A stretch of 64,000 nucleotides of DNA from JACPLR01 sp041649295 (GCA_041649295.1 JBAZNI010000001.1:501406-565405); one strand, 5' to 3'; shown: positions 8,884 through 17,516, numbered from the stretch's first letter. A program made the numbers and translations. The notes: a model not told the origin generated them from the letters alone.

Positions 8884-10485
8884 ATGCGGGGAATTTCAGA
8901 TACCATTACTTCAGATAAAATAAATGAAATTAGAAATTTAATAAGCAGGTTTATAAATAAAATGAAAAAGAGGTTATGTACATTAACTATTTTATTAGTC
9001 TTGTTCTTAGTTGTTGTTTGTTGCTTTGTACAGATAACAAGTTCTGCAGTTAGCAATGAAGATAATCAGATTAATATTAAACAACCATCAAATGAGATAA
9101 TTGAAAAAAGAACTTATGAGAGTCAGACATTTGCAAACCCTGACGGAACATTTACCACACAGATAGGTGCTGGAAATATGTTTTTTTATGATGGAGAGCA
9201 GTATTCTGAAATTAGCAAGATTTCAGAGCCAGAGATAAAGAAAGAGATAATTATTCTGAATGAAACACCAAAAAACAATGTTATTCAATTTGGGGATTAC
9301 AAACTGCATAAAGGGATTAATGTAAGCATAGAAAATGAAGAGATAATTGTAAGAGATGGTAATAACAAGACAATTAAGATACTTCCAAAACCATATGCAA
9401 CAGATTCTAACGGAGATGTTATTTATGGGGAATATGTTGTCAGCAACAAAAATGATGATAGCAATACCTTCAGCTTAATATATAATGAATTTTTTAATTT
9501 TAATAATAATGTCAACGATGAAAATAATATTAATTCGCAGGTGTTTGATGATAATGGAAATGATAATGATTACTCTGCTACAATTAATATAGGTGTTAAA
9601 TTAGATAAGAATTGGTTAAAGACAGCTTCATATCCTGTTGAAGTAGACCCAAATGCAATATTAAATGCTACAACTGGAGTTTATGATGGGCATATTGAAA
9701 AGACTATACTTAATGTCCATAGTCGTTGGGATAATGGGGTTAGTTTTGATGTTGGTGCAGAAACTAGTGCGGCAATTGATTACTATTGGAGAGCTTTTCT
9801 TGAGTTTGATGCTACAGCAATCCCAAATAATGCAGAAGTTACTTATGTTAATTTAACTTTAACAATTACTCAAGCTTATGGGGCAGGAGATAAGGTTAAT
9901 ATTTTTAGTATGCAAGGAGGAGGGAAACCAAGTAACACTACACTATATCCAGATACTAATGAAGGAAATCAAGCATTATTTGATCGTATTGGCGCTTCTT
10001 ACTTTGGAGGAAATTATGTCCCAGCTAGCACATCATTTCAGTCAACCGGAACAAAAACATTTAATTTAAATACAAATGTTGCACTTCAAAATGCTTCTGC
10101 TCATTTAGAAACAGTAATTAATGGGGGTGATGAAAAGTTTGCTGTTGGATTTTTTGGAAGTGATGAAACAAACGATGATTACGTTATTATCAGTTCAAGT
10201 GAATCAGGAAGCACTGGACCTATGCTAAATGTTACTTATACTTTAGGGGGTTGTACATATTCTGGTTCTGGAAATTGGGAGATTAATTCTTTATGTACTA
10301 TAAATAATCAGAATATAACAGTAGCGGGGGATATTTCCATACCTAATGGAGGGACATTGAACATGACTGGAACAACCAATGTGACATTTAGTGGGGCTGG
10401 AAGAAAGATTTATATTTATTCTGGCGGTCAGATATATATAACAAATACTTCTGCATTTAACAAGATAAATACATTTATAAAGTAA
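8884..10485 (+). CDS. DNRLRE-domain secreted surface protein
   Basis: 533 aa. A TATTAAAA box (8856-8863) lies 21 nt before this ATG, which supports it. The ATG at 8962 (MKKRLCTLTILLVLFLVVVC) would give a more ordinary signal peptide and is a real alternative. After the membrane segment, residues 60-180 hold a motif of DNRLRE-linked proteins (FANPDGTFTTQIGAGNMFFY). Residues about 255-450 are a DNRLRE domain (YYWRAFLEFDATAIPNNAEV through GPMLNVTYTL). The final 80 residues look like a right-handed beta-helix start (GDISIPNGGTLNMTG). It is probably a cell-surface stalk or adhesin. Its DNRLRE tail is homologous to the repeat copies at 12.8-15.3 kb. Confidence 0.75.
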   Translation: MRGISDTITSDKINEIRNLISRFINKMKKRLCTLTILLVLFLVVVCCFVQITSSAVSNEDNQINIKQPSNEIIEKRTYESQTFANPDGTFTTQIGAGNMFFYDGEQYSEISKISEPEIKKEIIILNETPKNNVIQFGDYKLHKGINVSIENEEIIVRDGNNKTIKILPKPYATDSNGDVIYGEYVVSNKNDDSNTFSLIYNEFFNFNNNVNDENNINSQVFDDNGNDNDYSATINIGVKLDKNWLKTASYPVEVDPNAILNATTGVYDGHIEKTILNVHSRWDNGVSFDVGAETSAAIDYYWRAFLEFDATAIPNNAEVTYVNLTLTITQAYGAGDKVNIFSMQGGGKPSNTTLYPDTNEGNQALFDRIGASYFGGNYVPASTSFQSTGTKTFNLNTNVALQNASAHLETVINGGDEKFAVGFFGSDETNDDYVIISSSESGSTGPMLNVTYTLGGCTYSGSGNWEINSLCTINNQNITVAGDISIPNGGTLNMTGTTNVTFSGAGRKIYIYSGGQIYITNTSAFNKINTFIK

Positions 10486-10503
10486 CTACTTTTTAGGGGT
10501 ATA

Positions 10504-12906
10504 ATGGAAAATTTAGAACAATTTGTAAGAGATATTGGACAACAAAAAGGGCTAACTTTAAACAGAAAGATTGGAAGATGGATGAGGGAAAACACTAGCG
10601 AAGCAGATGATCTAGTGAGATACTATGATGCGACGACTAAAGATATTGTTGCAAAACATTTAACAACTAAAAGGGGAAAACTAAGGCATTTATTTGATAA
10701 TTCTAAAGGAAGAAGCGGAGTGTTTGCAAGATTAAGAAGGCATCCGTTGCTCTTTGGACTAGCTGGAAGTCTAGCTGCTGGATTTGGTACAGATTCTTAT
10801 TTAACTCACAGAATAATTGAGCATACCCCTGAACAAGTTGAATATGCCTTAAAACAAACAGAATTAGAAAAAGATACTGAACAGTTGAAAACATTATTTA
10901 ACAATGATATGCAGGAGATGACTTCTGAAGGTGCTGTTTGTTTAACTCAGGATAGAGAGGGGGGATGTTCAGTTGAACATGTACCAACATTAAATGCATT
11001 AGTGCCTGATAAATTTGTTCCAGAATATTTTGCAGATAAACTTGACAGAACAGTTTTTAGAGTTCCTTTTTGGCAGATTCCATTTTTAGCTAAAGGCAAA
11101 GATATAGTTTCAACAGGGCATTTGCATACTTATGGAGAATCTGTTTCAAAAGAAGACAAGCTAGTGACTCAACAACAAAGAGGAAGAGAGGAAGTAGTTA
11201 TTGTTAATGGAATAATTCCTTCAAGATATGTTGTAGCTGATGGGCATGAAAGATTTGTTCCATATGGAAGGCAGGGATTAGAAAGCAAAGTCTCAGATGA
11301 TTTAAAATTAATATTAGGTGAGGCAGTTATTCCAAGATATGATAAGCTAGACTCTTCACAAATAACAGACAACCAAAGATTAGAACATTTTGCTTCTTTA
11401 GCAGGAATTTTAGATGCAAAAGGGTATGATGTAAATAATGTGAATTCTCTTGTTGAGGGGTATCTGAATTCTGCTGAAGAGTTTATAAATAAATCTGATT
11501 TGGAGATTCAATATTCTGATAATTATACTCAAAGGATTCAAAGTCTACAGTCTACATTAAACTCTCTTTTGGGGTTAGAAACATTTATTTCAGATGAAGG
11601 TGTAAGAAATAGAATTCCTGGATTAAAAACAAAATTTGAATGTGATAAAAATAATACTAGAATGACAAAAGTTATAAAGGATAATCCTGATTTTGATTTT
11701 GATTCTGATATCAAAATTAGGCCTATCAATATCGATCCTATAAGATTATCATTTGATGATGAAGCATCTCTTAGGACACAAAATTCAAAAACATGGGTAA
11801 ATGGGGATGGTAGTTATGTAACTGAGATTGGGCATATGCATCAAAAAGGAAGTGATGATTTATTAAAAGATGTTAATACAAATATTAACCAATGTAACGG
11901 TTTTTTACAATCTAATGGACCTTTTTACAGTTGTTCTTTAAGAGATGGAGAATTTGATGTCTCTTCTGGAAAAAATACCTCTTTGTTTGTTGTTCCTAAT
12001 TTTAAGATAAATACACAATCTGAAAATACGGTTAGGTATGTATCTAACGTAGGACGTTTAGACATCTCTTTTGGAATAGGGGAATTCTTAATAGACACCG
12101 TCTTTCCAACAAAAGAATGTTTTGATCGTTATAAACTAACAGATTTTAAGTTGCCCGGTTTTAATAAATCATCTGCTTTATATGACTCACATGGTTTAAT
12201 TTTGGAACGGATTTCTAATGGTAAAGAGTTAAAACCTGAGGTAGACATTAGTCCTCCTTATCATTTACGTCAGCACTTTATTTATACTCCAAATAAATCA
12301 GATTTTGAATATATTTCAAATTTTGTGTTTCAAAAATCGGGTTTTTTAGGTTATGCTCTAACAAAAGATGGAAAAGATATAAGCATTGGTTCAAAATTTT
12401 CAAGGCCATTGAAAACTATGCGAGGAGTAATTGCTTTTAATACCTCTCCTATACCTAGTGTTTCTTCAGTTTCTAACCTGGAGTTGATTTTAAACTTTAA
12501 AGAGGTTTCTACACCCACACTCCTTATACTAGACCCACCTCAAGAAATAAATGGGGATTATAATAATGCAAGAGAGGGTTATGAAATGCTATCTCCTAAA
12601 AAAACCAATACTTTATCTCGGTGCGAGATAACTGATAAGACGGATATCCCAATGAGATTTAATCTTGGTCCTATGGGGTTAAGTAAATTTAATGATGTTT
12701 TGATTAATAGCAAATCATTCTCAGTTGGATTAGTATTAGAGAATGAAAAAGATCGTGATGTTTATGCAGATGTAGTATTTTTAGATTGCCAACATCCAAC
12801 AAAAACCCCAAAGCTCCGGGTAACCTACACTCTGCCAGAGGGTGTTGAACACCCGGGATATGAGAGGTATAGGGAGATGATGAAAAAAGCAGGTGAAGGG
12901 AAATGA
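10504..12906 (+). CDS. Large membrane-anchored protein with a DNRLRE-like C-terminus, function unknown
   Basis: 800 aa, not recognised as a whole. It has no signal peptide. A basic, cytosolic-looking N-terminus (1-75) precedes one hydrophobic segment (HPLLFGLAGSLAAGFG, about 79-95), suggesting a type II membrane protein. A middle coiled or helical part (330-400) is followed by a TWVNGDGSYVTEIGHMHQ motif shared with the upstream DNRLRE protein. The last ~250 residues resemble a DNRLRE domain ending TPKLRVTYTLPEGVEHPGYE. The start is well supported: TTTATAAA at 10474-10481 sits 23 nt upstream, inside the last codons of the preceding gene. Its final ~70 coding bases match the fragment at 13807. 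Confidence 0.6.
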   Translation: MENLEQFVRDIGQQKGLTLNRKIGRWMRENTSEADDLVRYYDATTKDIVAKHLTTKRGKLRHLFDNSKGRSGVFARLRRHPLLFGLAGSLAAGFGTDSYLTHRIIEHTPEQVEYALKQTELEKDTEQLKTLFNNDMQEMTSEGAVCLTQDREGGCSVEHVPTLNALVPDKFVPEYFADKLDRTVFRVPFWQIPFLAKGKDIVSTGHLHTYGESVSKEDKLVTQQQRGREEVVIVNGIIPSRYVVADGHERFVPYGRQGLESKVSDDLKLILGEAVIPRYDKLDSSQITDNQRLEHFASLAGILDAKGYDVNNVNSLVEGYLNSAEEFINKSDLEIQYSDNYTQRIQSLQSTLNSLLGLETFISDEGVRNRIPGLKTKFECDKNNTRMTKVIKDNPDFDFDSDIKIRPINIDPIRLSFDDEASLRTQNSKTWVNGDGSYVTEIGHMHQKGSDDLLKDVNTNINQCNGFLQSNGPFYSCSLRDGEFDVSSGKNTSLFVVPNFKINTQSENTVRYVSNVGRLDISFGIGEFLIDTVFPTKECFDRYKLTDFKLPGFNKSSALYDSHGLILERISNGKELKPEVDISPPYHLRQHFIYTPNKSDFEYISNFVFQKSGFLGYALTKDGKDISIGSKFSRPLKTMRGVIAFNTSPIPSVSSVSNLELILNFKEVSTPTLLILDPPQEINGDYNNAREGYEMLSPKKTNTLSRCEITDKTDIPMRFNLGPMGLSKFNDVLINSKSFSVGLVLENEKDRDVYADVVFLDCQHPTKTPKLRVTYTLPEGVEHPGYERYREMMKKAGEGK
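12796..12873 (+). repeat. DNRLRE 3'-end repeat, copy A
   Basis: 3' coding end of the 800-aa gene. 12796-12866 is identical over 71 bp to 13807-13877, and similarity continues a few bases further. The shared core (AAGCTCCGGGTAACCTACAC onward) is also present, decayed, at 15232. It encodes KLRVTYTLPEGVEHPGYE. Confidence 0.95.
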
Positions 12907-12945
12907 ATAAAAGAATATAGTAAATCGAGGAATGATTAACCTTTA

Positions 12946-13215
12946 TTATCTTTTGTAAGCTTCATCATGGTGCCCGAAGAAAATAAATCTTACTGTTCTT
13001 GCTGATTCATTGATTTCAAACTTGAGAACAAAGCTTTTCATTATATGGACCCGTTTTTCTCCGGAAAAATCATACCTTAAAGGTTTATAGTGCTGAGGAT
13101 TCATAAGAATTTCATTCATTTTCTTTTCTAAAATTTCTTTTAAAACAGGATTTTTCTTGCATAGTTTTTTTATGCTCCTTTCACATGTTTCTGAAACAAG
13201 CATGGAATAAATCAT
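12946..13215 (-). CDS. RelE/YafQ-family mRNA interferase toxin
   Basis: 89-aa toxin of the RelE/ParE superfamily. It shows the compact helix-hairpin then beta-sheet order: ETCERSIKKLCKKNP helix, GEKRVHIMKSFVLKFEIN strands and a C-terminal VRFIFFGHHDEAYKR ending. R53/K-rich strand residues and the terminal H-x-x-x-Y/R pattern fit ribosome-dependent mRNA cleavage. Its start overlaps the stop of the upstream antitoxin by 4 nt, the usual toxin-antitoxin coupling. The module sits alone between copies A and B of a direct repeat, so it looks like an inserted cassette. Confidence 0.85.
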   Translation of the reverse strand: MIYSMLVSETCERSIKKLCKKNPVLKEILEKKMNEILMNPQHYKPLRYDFSGEKRVHIMKSFVLKFEINESARTVRFIFFGHHDEAYKR

Positions 13216-13508
13216 TTTACCTTTTTGAAAAATTCTCCAACAGAAGGATATCCTTTAAACTTTTCTTTTTTTATCTTTTTTATCTTTTTGATAAACTCTT
13301 CTTTTAAAGGTAATTCATCAACTGGATGCCAGTCTATTTTTTCACAAAATTCCCACTCTTTATCAGATATATCTCCTGTCTTTAAATAATGCTCAAAAAT
13401 TAATTTTTTAATAGTTTCTTCTCTTGCAATTTCGCTCCAATTAACCCATAAAAATTGCCTTAGCTGGTTTTTGAATTCTTCTGATACAGATAAAGTTAAA
13501 CTGGCCAT
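13212..13508 (-). CDS. Antitoxin (ribbon-helix-helix-like), partner of the RelE toxin
   Basis: 98 aa. The N-terminus (ASLTLSVSEEFKNQLRQF, then NWSEIAREETIKKLI) has the strand-helix-helix pattern of ribbon-helix-helix DNA-binding antitoxins. The lysine-rich C-terminus (GYPSVGEFFKKVK) is a plausible toxin-wrapping tail. It overlaps the downstream toxin gene by 4 nt. A short paralogous ORF immediately upstream ends only 1 nt before this ATG. It is expected to neutralise the RelE toxin and repress the operon. Confidence 0.75.
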   Translation of the reverse strand: MASLTLSVSEEFKNQLRQFLWVNWSEIAREETIKKLIFEHYLKTGDISDKEWEFCEKIDWHPVDELPLKEEFIKKIKKIKKEKFKGYPSVGEFFKKVK

Positions 13509-13509
13509 T

Positions 13510-13665
13510 TTAAAGTTTTCCTGAGTTTTTTAACTCCTCAAATTTTTTTAACTCCTCAATTTTTACAACAAACCTTTTTTTTAGATACTCTGCCCAGTTT
13601 ATTTCCTTATGTTCTTCTATTTTTTTCTTTAACTCATCTGGAATTGAAACAGTAAATGTGGTCAT
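13510..13665 (-). CDS. Short second ribbon-helix-helix antitoxin-like ORF
   Basis: 51 aa, ATG at 13665. It reads MTTFTVSIPDELKKKIEE, then NWAEYLKKRFV, then a lysine/glutamate-rich end. The order beta strand, SIPDELK helix, NWAEYLKKR helix matches the N-terminal half of the 98-aa antitoxin (SVSEEFK, NWSEIAREE), so the two look like tandem duplicates. It lacks the toxin-binding tail. It may be a dedicated repressor or a truncated copy. The stop is 1 nt from the next start, implying one operon of two antitoxin-type proteins and one toxin. Confidence 0.6.
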   Translation of the reverse strand: MTTFTVSIPDELKKKIEEHKEINWAEYLKKRFVVKIEELKKFEELKNSGKL

Positions 13666-13734
13666 TTTGTTTTAAACTAAATTTAGTGTAAATACTATAA
13701 TTTGTTTACATATTTAAATCTTTGTTTTCTGGAA

Positions 13735-13935
13735 TTTGTTGGAAGTGATGAAACAACTAATGGGGATTTTATGAATTTTTACTCCTCTGAATCTTGGATT
13801 TCTAACCCAACAAAAACCCCAAAGCTCCGGGTAACCTACACTCTGCCAGAGGGTGTTGAACACCCGGGATATGAGAGATATAGGCAGAAGACAGGGGAAG
13901 TAGGAAGAGAAAAAGGGAGAAAAATAAATAAAAAA
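13735..13935 (+). pseudogene. DNRLRE gene 3' fragment (repeat copy B)
   Basis: An open stretch encoding GSDETTNGDFMNFYSSESW then NPTKTPKLRVTYTLPEGVEH. This matches the end of the DNRLRE domain in the 8.9-kb gene (GSDETNDDYVIISSSES, LNVTYTL). It has no signal peptide or upstream half, so it is a decapitated 3' end. 13807-13877 is identical to copy A. The reading frame stays open to 14028, but the last third reads as antisense of the neighbouring ATPase gene and is not meaningful. Confidence 0.75.
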
Positions 13936-13944
13936 TATAAACTG

Positions 13945-15123
13945 CTAATTATCAAATGTCTCATAATTAAAAAAAAAGGAATATCCATTTGCAACTATCT
14001 TATTTTTAATGTTTATAGAATCAAATAACTTTTTTTGTTTGATGTTAAATTCTCTGTTATATTTCGCTTCAATTAATGTATCTTTTGTAATAAAATCAAT
14101 CTCTATAGCATTTTTAAGGTAGTATGTGGGTTTTTTATTTTTTATACTTAGAAAAACTAAATTTTCATAACTTGACCCGAGATCATTAATACCGGTTATA
14201 AGATTCTTAATTCCAATATCCCCAATATAAATTTTTTTAGGAGAAGTAACTTTTTCATTAACTGACTTAGAATATCTGTCAATAGTATAAAATAAATAAG
14301 CTTTTTCAAAGTATCCTACATATCTTTTAACACTATCTACTGATATTTTTAATATTTCAGATAGCTTATTATAGCTGGTTGGTTTCCCAACCCTTTGACA
14401 TAATAAAACAAAAAGTTCTTTTATTGTTTTTTCAGCGCCGATTTTATAATATGCAATAATATCTTTGTAAATAATGTTTTCAATTAGTTCGTTTAAATAT
14501 TCTTTATCTTCATTAATCACATAGTATGGAATCCCTCCAATTCTTAAATAATCTTTAAAGTAGCTTTCTAATTTAGCAGAATCGGATTTGTTTATTTTTG
14601 CATTCTTAAACTGCAAAAATTCTTGAAAGTCAAGAGGCATCACTTCAATTGTTTTAGTTCTACCAGTTAAATATGCTTTTTTATCTCTCATTAAAGTAGC
14701 AACTGAAGAAGAACATATTGCTTTTATATTTTCATTATCATAGATACTTTTTAATTCTATCTCAAAATTATCTCTTGATGAAATTTCATCTAAGAATAAA
14801 TAAAAAAAATCAGATGACGACTTTTTATGTATTTTTCTGTACTCTTCTATTAATTGATGAATACTAAATTCCAACAAGCTAAATGAATCTAAATTAACAA
14901 AAAAAATGTCTTTTGGATTGATATGGGAATTTAACAGCTGATCTATTGCTTGTTTTATTATAGTGGTTTTGCCAATTCTTCTTAGTCCCGTTAAAATAAT
15001 TATTTCTTTAGATTTAATGTTCTTGAAAATCTCTAAAAGATACTTTTTTCTAGTATAGCTTTCATCTTTAAATTTTTCCTCCCACCACGGATTTTGTTTA
15101 AATAACTCAAATTCTATTTCCAT
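13945..15123 (-). CDS. AAA+ ATPase with DUF4143 domain
   Basis: 392-aa ATPase of the archaeal/bacterial AAA_14-DUF4143 family. Walker A is GLRRIGKTT (about residues 44-52), Walker B is FFYLFLDEIS (about 105-114), and the sensor-like CSSSVATLMR follows. The second half has the DUF4143 winged-helix (YNKLSEILKISVDSVKRYVGYFEKAYLFY) and a restriction-like tail (EIDFITKDTLIEAKYN, with D-x-n-E-x-K spacing). Exact function is unknown. Family members are common in mobile or poorly conserved regions. It fills the interval between repeat copies B and C. A second family member lies at 56.5 kb. Confidence 0.85.
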   Translation of the reverse strand: MEIEFELFKQNPWWEEKFKDESYTRKKYLLEIFKNIKSKEIIILTGLRRIGKTTIIKQAIDQLLNSHINPKDIFFVNLDSFSLLEFSIHQLIEEYRKIHKKSSSDFFYLFLDEISSRDNFEIELKSIYDNENIKAICSSSVATLMRDKKAYLTGRTKTIEVMPLDFQEFLQFKNAKINKSDSAKLESYFKDYLRIGGIPYYVINEDKEYLNELIENIIYKDIIAYYKIGAEKTIKELFVLLCQRVGKPTSYNKLSEILKISVDSVKRYVGYFEKAYLFYTIDRYSKSVNEKVTSPKKIYIGDIGIKNLITGINDLGSSYENLVFLSIKNKKPTYYLKNAIEIDFITKDTLIEAKYNREFNIKQKKLFDSINIKNKIVANGYSFFFNYETFDN

Positions 15124-15231
15124 AGATAAAGGTATATTTTATTCTTTTTAAACTTTACTATAATATAGTATAATTATATATGTATGTTTACGATAGTATC
15201 ATATACTATTAAGTTATTTTACTTTTACTAC

Positions 15232-15283
15232 AAAGCTCTGGGTAACCTACACTCTGCCAGAAGGTGTTGAACACCAGAGGTAT
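15232..15283 (+). repeat. DNRLRE 3'-end repeat, copy C (decayed)
   Basis: 15232-15275 matches copies A and B with two mismatches in 44 bp. A deletion of roughly 9 bases follows, before GAGGTAT. The original frame is lost, so it is non-coding. The gap 15124-15360 contains nothing else that I can support besides the promoter of the next gene. Confidence 0.85.
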
Positions 15284-15360
15284 TTTCACACCCTGATTTA
15301 ATACTACTCAAAACCGATGAAAAAAGAAAGATTTTTAAAATGTGTTTAGTTAGTTTAAAT

Positions 15361-15867
15361 ATGAAAAAATTGGTGATTTTTGCACTTGCTGTCATGTTTA
15401 TTACATCATTTTTCTATTTTGTTTCTGCACAGCAGAATGAAACTATGGTTGTTGAAGCAAATATTTTTGCAAAAGAAACAGAAGCAGATATAATAAGCAT
15501 TGAAGTTCCGGATTACATTTTTATTGGCAATGTCAGCGAAGGTGAAAAAACCTCGTATGATGATTTAATTAAAGTTTATGTTAACAATACCGGCAATGTG
15601 AATATAACAATAACTCCTCAATTAAGCGAACCAAGAGAGGAAATATTCAGCAATCTGTGGTTTCAGAGCAGAAAAACAGGGAATAGTTCGCAGGAATATA
15701 GAATTGGAGATTATAGTTTTGATATAAATGCCCCTTCTTCAGGAAGTTTCAGAAGCGAATACTTTTACATGGGGCTTGACCTTACAAGTATAAATAACAC
15801 TATTATCGAGAATGATCTTATTGGATATAAAGCAAATATAACTTTCGTTGCTCTCCCAAAGATATGA
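15361..15867 (+). CDS. Secreted protein of unknown function
   Basis: 168 aa from the ATG at 15361, preferred over the in-frame ATG at 15340: MKKLVIFALAVMFITSFFYF is a signal peptide beginning exactly there, and TTTTAAAA (15333-15340) lies 21 nt upstream. The mature part is beta-rich with several N-x-T/S sequons (NNTGNVNITITP). It resembles the N-terminal part of archaeal secreted proteins with COG1470-like or CARDB-like folds. The next gene, also secreted, starts 3 nt after this stop, so they are one operon. Confidence 0.65.
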   Translation: MKKLVIFALAVMFITSFFYFVSAQQNETMVVEANIFAKETEADIISIEVPDYIFIGNVSEGEKTSYDDLIKVYVNNTGNVNITITPQLSEPREEIFSNLWFQSRKTGNSSQEYRIGDYSFDINAPSSGSFRSEYFYMGLDLTSINNTIIENDLIGYKANITFVALPKI

Positions 15868-15870
15868 TAA

Positions 15871-16455
15871 ATGAACCTGAAAATTATTTTATTATTTGTT
15901 TTATCTTTGTTGTTATGTGCAGAAGTTTCATGCTTAAAAATTTCAGTTTATCCAGCGCATATAAATATTAACGGCAATAAAGGAGAGAGAATATGCCAAA
16001 AAATCATTGTTTTATCAGATAGTAAAATTGAAGTTTATGCTGAGGACAAATGGGCTATTGCAACCAGCAAAGGAAGGTTAAGTGATTACAATTTGAGTTC
16101 ATCATATTTAGGCATTACAGCCATCTACCCTAAACAAATAAGCATAACTAAGGAAAAAGAAATTGATTTTTGCATTGTTTCTCAAAAGGAGGGCAATTAC
16201 AGCGGGGTTTTAATCTTTAAGTCAGCAGAAGGCTATGCAGGTATTGGAAGCTTAATTCAAGTAGAAGTTTATAATCCAGAAATGAATTTAACAACAGATA
16301 ATCCAATAGGGCTCCTAACTGGGGGCGTGATTTCTAATATGAATAACTCCCCATATATTTCTGGGGTGTTAATGTTATCACTTAGCTTTTTTTTAATAAT
16401 TCTGCTTTTTTTGTTAAGGAAGCAATTAAACCAGCAAGAAAAATATAAAAAGTAA
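15871..16455 (+). CDS. Secreted protein with C-terminal membrane anchor, unknown function
   Basis: 194 aa. The signal peptide is LKIILLFVLSLLLCAEVSC. A beta-rich extracellular domain (about 20-145, with ISVYPAHININGNKGERICQ as the first strands) is followed by a C-terminal helix (ISGVLMLSLSFFLIILLFLL) and a basic tail. It begins 3 nt after the preceding secreted protein. The pair may form a surface complex with this protein as the anchored partner. The family is not recognised. Confidence 0.65.
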   Translation: MNLKIILLFVLSLLLCAEVSCLKISVYPAHININGNKGERICQKIIVLSDSKIEVYAEDKWAIATSKGRLSDYNLSSSYLGITAIYPKQISITKEKEIDFCIVSQKEGNYSGVLIFKSAEGYAGIGSLIQVEVYNPEMNLTTDNPIGLLTGGVISNMNNSPYISGVLMLSLSFFLIILLFLLRKQLNQQEKYKK

Positions 16456-16472
16456 GTAGCCTCTAGTATGTT

Positions 16473-16757
16473 ATGACAAGTGATAAAATAACAAAGCAAA
16501 AAACTGAGAAGTATCTAGCACTAACAGGCAGGGCATTAGCAATTGCTAAAAAGCATATTGTTAAATCAAAGGTTAAAGATGCTATTGAAATAATTAAAAT
16601 GGCTGAATGTTATTTTTCTGACGCAGAATTTTTTAAAGAAAAAGGGGATTTTGTTAATTCTTTTGCAGCAGTTAATTATGCCCATGGATGGTTAGACTGC
16701 GGTGCAAGACTGGGAATTTTTAATGTAAAAGATAATAAATTATTTACTATAAAGTAA
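16473..16757 (+). CDS. DUF357 family protein
   Basis: 94-aa all-helical archaeal protein of the DUF357 family. Recognisable elements are TEKYLALTGRALAIA, the MAECYFSDAEFFKEKGDFVNSFAAVNYAHGWLD core and the terminal LGIFNV. The length is typical. It probably forms a four-helix bundle; the biochemical role is unknown, and HEPN-like relationships have been suggested for similar folds. It follows the secreted pair by 17 nt and converges with UMP kinase. Confidence 0.85.
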   Translation: MTSDKITKQKTEKYLALTGRALAIAKKHIVKSKVKDAIEIIKMAECYFSDAEFFKEKGDFVNSFAAVNYAHGWLDCGARLGIFNVKDNKLFTIK

Positions 16758-16802
16758 CCCCTATTAATATGCCTTATTTTAAGGAGCAGGCATTATAACA
16801 AC

Positions 16803-17495
16803 TTACCCAAAAATTAGAGTCCCTCTGAATTTTTTATTCTGGAGAATAAGCTCTAAATTTTTTATTTTTTGTCCAATTATATAAGTTTTAGTTTTATTTT
16901 CCATTATTATCTTTGCTGCTTTTTGGTCTAAGACAAAATGCTGTCCTGGTTTGAATTTTATTTTTGAAGCTATTTTATTAAAATCTTTCCATGTTATGAA
17001 AGGTATAAACTTTGCATTTTTGTTTGTTAGAGGATTATTGTCATAAAGCCCGTCAATATTTGTAATGTTTATAAATTCGCTTTTGAAATACGAGGCAATT
17101 TGCGCAGCAGTTGAATCAGAAGTTTGATTAGGGTGATATTCCAAGGCACCGCAAAAAATAATATCATTTCTTATCAGTTGTTTTCTTACTTCTCTTATTC
17201 TATGGGGAATTCCTCTATCCGGGTCTATTGAAAAAAAATAGTTCATAAACCTTGCATTTGCCCTTGTAATAGAAATTCCTGCAAAACTCTGAAGTTTTTC
17301 GTTTGAATTTATTTTTTGCAGACCCTCAATATACATCCTTGCAATACTCCCCCCTCCACAGACAACAACAAATTTATATTTTTCTGAATGTTTTTTTAAG
17401 ACTTTTTTAAAATCTAAGAGAAATTTAACATTAATTTTATTATCATGAATTATCTGGCTTCCACCTAAACTTATAACAACTACCTCTTTTTTCAT
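16803..17495 (-). CDS. pyrH: UMP kinase (archaeal type)
   Basis: 230 aa from the ATG at 17495. This start places MKKEVVVISLGGSQI at the N-terminus and lies exactly 22 nt from the TTTATAAA box, so a 13-residue upstream extension is rejected. It is an amino-acid-kinase fold: SLGGS phosphate loop, VVVCGGGSIAR, and TSDSTAAQIASYFKSEFINITNIDGLYDNNP for the UMP/metal site. It phosphorylates UMP to UDP in pyrimidine synthesis, in the cytosol. It is divergently transcribed from the RNase P subunit gene across a 50-bp shared promoter. Confidence 0.9.
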   Translation of the reverse strand: MKKEVVVISLGGSQIIHDNKINVKFLLDFKKVLKKHSEKYKFVVVCGGGSIARMYIEGLQKINSNEKLQSFAGISITRANARFMNYFFSIDPDRGIPHRIREVRKQLIRNDIIFCGALEYHPNQTSDSTAAQIASYFKSEFINITNIDGLYDNNPLTNKNAKFIPFITWKDFNKIASKIKFKPGQHFVLDQKAAKIIMENKTKTYIIGQKIKNLELILQNKKFRGTLIFG

Positions 17496-17516
17496 GATAT
17501 TAATTATCCAGCAGTA

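Noticed and set aside
13935..14028. C-terminal continuation of the DNRLRE fragment
   Set aside because: Open only by chance antisense to the DUF4143 ATPase gene, with low-complexity Lys/Ile content.
12796..15283. Diversity-generating retroelement
   Set aside because: Repeats are present, but there is no reverse transcriptase and no adenine-biased differences between copies.
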